DNA of 64,000 bases, from positions 1,364,001 to 1,428,000 of the forward strand of contig CAWATZ010000002.1 of assembly GCA_963784995.1 (NCBI GenBank), given 5' to 3'. Shown here piece after piece: positions 59,856 through 64,000 of this stretch. Numbering within the stretch: the first letter of the stretch is position 1; every line of letters starts with the position of its first letter. The notes under the pieces were generated by a model, which searched no databases, was not told the DNA's origin, and was given only the letters and a program-made list of their open reading frames with translations. Origin of the DNA: CAWATZ01 sp963784995. Its GTDB lineage: Bacteria; Planctomycetota; Planctomycetia; Gemmatales; Gemmataceae. The translations under genes and the position numbers were made by a program.

Positions 59856-61457
59856 ATGAGCGGACGCAAGCGACCACCGAAAGAGACCGCACCCCGACCC
59901 GAACTGCTTGCCTTACTGCGTGCCTGCAAGGAGCAGCCTGGCGACGATGCGGTGCGCCTGGTCCTGGCTGACTGGCTGGAGGAGAACGGCACCGAGAGCG
60001 ACCGGGCTCGCGCCGAACTGATCCGTCTGCAACTGGCCCCGCCCACTCCGCAGGGTGACCAGCACGTGCGTGAACTGGAGCAGACCCATCAGTCCGCCTG
60101 GTTGGGGCCGCTGGAACGCGGTGGCGAGGCCTTCGAGTGGAGTCGCGGCCTGCTCCGCGTTCGTGCCGGAAGCACTCAGACCCAGCTCAAAGCCCTGGCA
60201 AGTGCGATGACCTCGGAGGCGTTCGCCTGGGTCGAGGAGCTGACCTTCGCCGATGCCACCGAAAAGGGACTCGCGCTGCTGACCGCGGGCCCTCACCTGA
60301 CGGAGCCCGCCAGACTCGACCTGACCAGCAAGCAGGGCGACAGGATCGCGGAACTGGTGACGGCTTCCCCGGCCTTCTCCCGGTTAGCGCGTCTGGTCTT
60401 GCAAGGCAAGGGGTTGACCGACCGGGGTTTGCAAGCCCTGGCACAGGCCGCTCACCTGGGCAGGCTGAAGGTCCTGGACAACCGCTGGGCTGGGATCAGC
60501 GCTGTGGGAGTGGCCGCCCTCGCCTCGTCGCCGCATTTGAGCGGGCTCACCGAGTTGGTCCTCCGGGACTGCCACTTCGGTGCGAAGGGGGCTCGGGCGC
60601 TGGCCAGCGCCGGAGGACTGTCCGGTCTGCTCCAGCTGGATTTGGGATGGAACGACATCGGGGCAGAAGGGGCTGAAGCCCTGGCTCGCTCCAGCTCCTT
60701 TCGCCTGCTGCGCCACCTGGACCTGACCTGGAACGACATTGGCAGTGAGGGGCTCACGGCCCTGGCACGCTCGGAGGCTTTCCCCAGCTTACGTGTCCTG
60801 GACGTGAGCTACAACCGACTGACCGACGCTGGCCTGCGAGCCCTGGCGGAGTCCGCCCTGCTGGCCGGGCTCATCGAACTGGACCTCGGCACCAATCAGG
60901 GCATCACCCTGGCCGGTTTGCGAGCGCTGCTCGCCTCGCCGCGCGTCGCTCACCTGGAGGACTTCCAGTTCACCTGTAACTACCTGGGTGATCCCAGCGC
61001 CGAACTCCTGGCCGCTACGCCACACCTCACCCGGCTGCGCCGGCTGCAGCTGGAGAGTAACAACCTGACCGGCGCTGGCGCGGCGGCGCTGACCCGGGCG
61101 CCCTGGTTGGGCTCTGTCGAGCGCCTGGAACTCCAGCTCAACTTCGTCGGTGACAGCGGCGTCCGCGCCCTGGCCGAATGCCCGGCGCTGGCGAACTGCA
61201 CTGAGCTGAACCTGTGGGGGAGCAACGAAACCATCACCGACGCCGGCGCCTGCGCTCTGGCCGATTCCCCCTACCTGACAAAACTGCGTCGGCTCGACCT
61301 GCAACTCAACCCCATCGGCGACGTGGGGGTGCGTGCCCTGGTCCGGTCCACGCGCCTGGCCAGCCTGGAGCGGTTGACCATCTCGACGGAAGATCTCAGT
61401 CCCGACGTTGTGAGCGAATGGAAGGCTCGCTTCGGAGAGGCCGAGGACGAATGGTGA
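59856..61457 (+). CDS. TIGR02996/leucine-rich-repeat protein
   Basis: The 533-residue protein starts with the TIGR02996 repeat-companion domain (LLALLRACKEQPGDDAVRLV, then LADWLEENGTESDRARAELI; about residues 17-62), which is found almost only in Gemmata-type planctomycetes. About twelve leucine-rich repeats of the ribonuclease-inhibitor type follow (LLQLDLGWNDIGAEGAEALA, LRVLDVSYNRLTDAGLRALA). No signal peptide is seen, so it is probably a cytoplasmic binding protein. The ligand is unknown. Confidence 0.9.
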   Translation: MSGRKRPPKETAPRPELLALLRACKEQPGDDAVRLVLADWLEENGTESDRARAELIRLQLAPPTPQGDQHVRELEQTHQSAWLGPLERGGEAFEWSRGLLRVRAGSTQTQLKALASAMTSEAFAWVEELTFADATEKGLALLTAGPHLTEPARLDLTSKQGDRIAELVTASPAFSRLARLVLQGKGLTDRGLQALAQAAHLGRLKVLDNRWAGISAVGVAALASSPHLSGLTELVLRDCHFGAKGARALASAGGLSGLLQLDLGWNDIGAEGAEALARSSSFRLLRHLDLTWNDIGSEGLTALARSEAFPSLRVLDVSYNRLTDAGLRALAESALLAGLIELDLGTNQGITLAGLRALLASPRVAHLEDFQFTCNYLGDPSAELLAATPHLTRLRRLQLESNNLTGAGAAALTRAPWLGSVERLELQLNFVGDSGVRALAECPALANCTELNLWGSNETITDAGACALADSPYLTKLRRLDLQLNPIGDVGVRALVRSTRLASLERLTISTEDLSPDVVSEWKARFGEAEDEW

Positions 61458-61550
61458 CCCTGGCGCTCCGGACGAACAGAGAGTTGCTCGAAGACAGGAC
61501 CACGGATGAAACGGCTGCATCCGTGGTCCCCATTCCTGACCTGCGGCGAC

Positions 61551-63914
61551 TCACTCCAGCGTCAGGAAGCCGACCAGGTTCCCGAGGACCTTCCGTGCCG
61601 AGTCCGGCTTGTAGGCCAGGGCCTTGTAGTTGGCGATGCCCGCCCCGGACGCGACCAGGTCGAACTCCGAGAAGATCACCGCCGGCCGGCCCTTGACCAG
61701 CACCACCAGGAGCTTCTGCCCCTCGGGCTTCTCGCCCCGGCCGCGGATCAGCTGCCGGGCCGGCAAGGTGTAACCGACGCCGGTCGTCAGGTCCACGCCG
61801 CCCTCGAAGCGTCCCTCGGCCAGGTTGGGCTCGGCGGTCAGCGGCTTCATGGGACCGAAGAGCTCTTTCAGCTGCTGGCGCATTGCCTTGGCAAAGGCCG
61901 GGGAACCAGCGTGCGGGTCCACCAGCACCGTGCCGCCGGCCTCCACGAACTTTTTCAGGGCAACGGCCTCGGCCTCGGTGAGCGTCGCCACCGTGCGACC
62001 GGTCAGGTGCAGCAGACGCACTCCCGCCAGCGAATCCTTGCCCAGGGTCACCGGCTTCGCTTCCTTGAGGGTCCGGCCGGTCACGTGTTTGGCCAGCTGC
62101 CCCAGCTTTTGCCAGCACTGGGCGGCCGCCTCCCAATCTTGAGGGTGCTCCTTCGTGCCAGCGTAATGGACGCGCGCCACCGTCAGGCCGCCTTCCCGGA
62201 CCTTGGCGGGCGGCGTCGCCGGGAGGATGGTGCTGAACTTGCCTTCCAGCTCTCCAAGGTCGGTGGCATAGAACAGCAGGTTCATTGCCAGCTGGAAGGC
62301 ATCGCTCTCCTCGCGGTTGGCCTGCCAGTCGCCGGACAGGTACTCGTCGGAGAGCAAGAAGAAGGTGCGCGAGCCGTTGCTCGCCCCGCGCAGCTTCGGC
62401 CGCTTCTTCCAGTCATGCTTGATGACCGTGTAAATCGGATGCTCGGCGGGGAGCGGTTCCAGGCGAACGTCCGGGTAGGACTGCGGCGGGTAAAGGTCCT
62501 TCAGCAGCCGTTCCATGCAGGCGGCGAAGGCCTCGCTGTGATCGCTCGGCTCGGCCAGGATGGTGCCGCCGCGCTCGACGTACTCGCGCAGCTTGAGCAT
62601 TTCCGCCTCGGTGTAAGCCCACTTCTTCGAGCCGGACAGAAACAGAATCGGGGCCTCGATCTCGGCAGCGGGGGCATCAATGCCGACAATCTGCCAGTTG
62701 ATCGGCCGCTCGTAGGCGGCCCAGAGGGCCTTGCTCAGGTTGGCCAGGTCGCGCGGGTTGAGGTTCCAGTCCTGGTCCTTGCCGAACTGCAGCTTGTTGA
62801 TGGCCACCGGAGCGCCGCCGTAGACCAGGAAGAGCGTGCAGAAGGAGGTGCTGCCCACCACGCCGCCCCAGCTGCCCAGGGGGATGGAGCCGTCCCGCTG
62901 CTGGTGCTGGAGGATGGCCAGGGCGCCCCGGGCGAACCAGTCCTCACCGCCGATCAGCTTCCGGCCGCTGGCCACTCCGGTCCGCTCGATGCCATACAGG
63001 TAGTAGCCGTCTTCCTTGCCGCCCTTGGTCTTCCCCAGCCATTCCATGCCGCGCTCGATCGATTTGAGGACCTCGGCAGCGTCGCCGGTCGCGAGGGCGC
63101 GCGGTTTGTCCTTGCTGTAAGGCGTCTTGCCGTGATAGCTGTCGAAGACCAGGAACAGGCTGGCCAGACCCGCGGTGGCCATGTTCGGCGAAGAGCCGCC
63201 GACCACGTAGCTCCAGCCGCCATCGGGACTCTGGCAGCCGCGGAAATGCTTGGAAAGCGTGGCCCAGAACTTCTCGCCCGGATCGTGCCCGGCCCGGGCC
63301 GCCGCCCAGATCCCCAGCACGCCGTACTGCGTGCAGGAGTTGTCCCAGTCGGTCGATTGCATGTTGTAGCGCCAGCCCTCCCGTTTCCCCAAGGCAGCCA
63401 GCAGCCAGTCGTAGTCCTCCTTGAGCAGCTTGCGGAAGCGGGCGTCGTCGGGGAGCTTGCGCAGGGCATACTCCCAGACGTTGGCCCGCAGACCGCGTAC
63501 GTAAGTGTTGTTGGGGTTCTGCTTGGCGAGCCAGTCCAGCGACTTGCGCAGGCCATCGTCGGCCGCGGGGTCGGCGCCGGCGGCCAGCAGGGTCAGCGTG
63601 GCCAGTGTTGTTGTGCCTTCGTCGCCGATCATTCCTTGCGGAGTCTGGAGGCTGCGGAGGTAGAAGACCGCGTCGTCGATGGCCGTGCGGATCTTGGCGG
63701 CCGTCACCGGGGGCGTGAACGGCTCATGGATGCCAGGCCGGCCGGCGTTGCCACCCAGGCCTCGGCCGGGGCGGAACTGGTTGAGCTGCTCCAGCTGGAC
63801 CGGTCGGCCGGGTGGGACCGGTTGTTGCAATCGCTTCAGGGCCGGCGGCTCCTGGCCCTGCACCAGCAGCAGGGCGGAGAACGCGACCAGCAGAGCGGCG
63901 AGTATGTGCTTCAT
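61551..63914 (-). CDS. DUF4159 protein with prenyltransferase-like repeats, exported
   Basis: The 787-residue protein has a signal peptide (ILAALLVAFSALLLVQG). An alpha/alpha toroid of prenyltransferase/squalene-cyclase-type repeats follows (about residues 75-370: SLQTPQGMIGDEGTTTLATL, GCQSPDGGWSYVVG, ILQHQQRDGSIPLGSWGGVV). Two DUF4159 domains follow (about 395-545 and 580-780), the first with FLSGSKKWAYTEAEMLKLRE and the second with LHLTGRTVATLTEAEAVALK. DUF4159 resembles glutamine-amidotransferase-like folds found in bacterial membrane operons, and its role is unknown. The palindrome at 63936 lies upstream. Confidence 0.85.
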   Translation of the reverse strand: MKHILAALLVAFSALLLVQGQEPPALKRLQQPVPPGRPVQLEQLNQFRPGRGLGGNAGRPGIHEPFTPPVTAAKIRTAIDDAVFYLRSLQTPQGMIGDEGTTTLATLTLLAAGADPAADDGLRKSLDWLAKQNPNNTYVRGLRANVWEYALRKLPDDARFRKLLKEDYDWLLAALGKREGWRYNMQSTDWDNSCTQYGVLGIWAAARAGHDPGEKFWATLSKHFRGCQSPDGGWSYVVGGSSPNMATAGLASLFLVFDSYHGKTPYSKDKPRALATGDAAEVLKSIERGMEWLGKTKGGKEDGYYLYGIERTGVASGRKLIGGEDWFARGALAILQHQQRDGSIPLGSWGGVVGSTSFCTLFLVYGGAPVAINKLQFGKDQDWNLNPRDLANLSKALWAAYERPINWQIVGIDAPAAEIEAPILFLSGSKKWAYTEAEMLKLREYVERGGTILAEPSDHSEAFAACMERLLKDLYPPQSYPDVRLEPLPAEHPIYTVIKHDWKKRPKLRGASNGSRTFFLLSDEYLSGDWQANREESDAFQLAMNLLFYATDLGELEGKFSTILPATPPAKVREGGLTVARVHYAGTKEHPQDWEAAAQCWQKLGQLAKHVTGRTLKEAKPVTLGKDSLAGVRLLHLTGRTVATLTEAEAVALKKFVEAGGTVLVDPHAGSPAFAKAMRQQLKELFGPMKPLTAEPNLAEGRFEGGVDLTTGVGYTLPARQLIRGRGEKPEGQKLLVVLVKGRPAVIFSEFDLVASGAGIANYKALAYKPDSARKVLGNLVGFLTLE

Positions 63915-63935
63915 GAATGGATCTCCGTTTCAACC

Positions 63936-64000
63936 CAGGGCGCTGCCCTGGGCTATCGTGTTGCGCCCCTTCGGGGCGGAAGACCTGGTTTTCCGCCCCG
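63936..64000. repeat. Palindrome of family 'GGGCTATCGTGTTGCGCC', cut by the window end
   Basis: CCAGGGCGCTGCCCTGGGCT and the following TTGCGCCCCTTCGGGGCGGA match the left arm of the palindrome at 47545-47644. The start of a right arm (TTTTCCGCCCCG) is visible before the window ends. Confidence 0.8.

Noticed and set aside
1..64000. Global reassignment of UAG to an amino acid
   Set aside because: TAG ends several clearly complete genes here (for example 34393-34395, and the minus-strand polX and histidine kinase genes), so UAG still works as a stop.

Overview
The window is GC-rich bacterial chromosome, most likely from a planctomycete of the Gemmata group. The evidence is the gene families present: two serine/threonine kinase-TPR proteins next to ECF sigma factors, DUF1559 prepilin-like proteins, secreted SBBP-repeat proteins with an N-terminal LEDR motif, a TIGR02996/leucine-rich-repeat protein, a DUF1080 hydrolase, DUF4159, Uma2, DUF4058 and futalosine-pathway MqnE. 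No rRNA, CRISPR array, transposase, phage module or replication origin was seen.

Layout. 1-3152 is a large unknown protein with two frame changes. 3521-11432 and 18584-26297 are two diverged copies of one block in the same order and orientation: SBBP surface protein (-), a candidate small structured RNA (+), a DUF104/PIN toxin-antitoxin pair (+), kinase-TPR (-) and ECF sigma factor (-). The second block carries a truncated PIN gene and an extra intact toxin-antitoxin pair. Between the blocks lie a three-gene operon (esterase, SMP-30-like propeller, DUF309), a receiver-ATPase regulator, a hybrid histidine kinase and a DUF1080 protein. 26473-41392 holds mostly housekeeping and exported proteins (DUF4058, DUF255, two DsbD-N-like proteins, HemW, SDR, TolB-like propeller, HEAT repeats, MqnE, methyltransferase, a peptidase-like/lipase fusion). 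41476-49457 carries a Ycf48-like/CBM9-like exported protein, two thioredoxin-fold proteins and PolX.

The most unusual locus is 49584-50543. A promoter-like sequence precedes a well-folded tRNA whose anticodon is CUA, which would read the stop codon UAG. It is followed by a PTH2/PTRHD1-type peptidyl-tRNA hydrolase gene with an in-frame UAG at codon 4, just after a good ribosome binding site and GTG start. Next comes a small gene with a strong ribosome binding site and an in-frame UAG at codon 20. Both genes are otherwise open in one continuous frame ending in UGA at 50543. UAG still ends other genes in the window, so this looks like local recoding rather than a changed genetic code.

50786-63914 contains an acyl-carrier/formylglycine-enzyme fusion, a Uma2 protein, an alpha-2-macroglobulin gene split by a foreign operon fragment, DUF1559 proteins, an LRR protein and a DUF4159 protein.

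Two features run through the whole window. Long perfect or near-perfect palindromes occur between genes and also in frame inside genes, including three sites in one histidine kinase. About ten single-base frame changes break otherwise well conserved genes, which suggests indel errors in the assembly, although real decay is not excluded.
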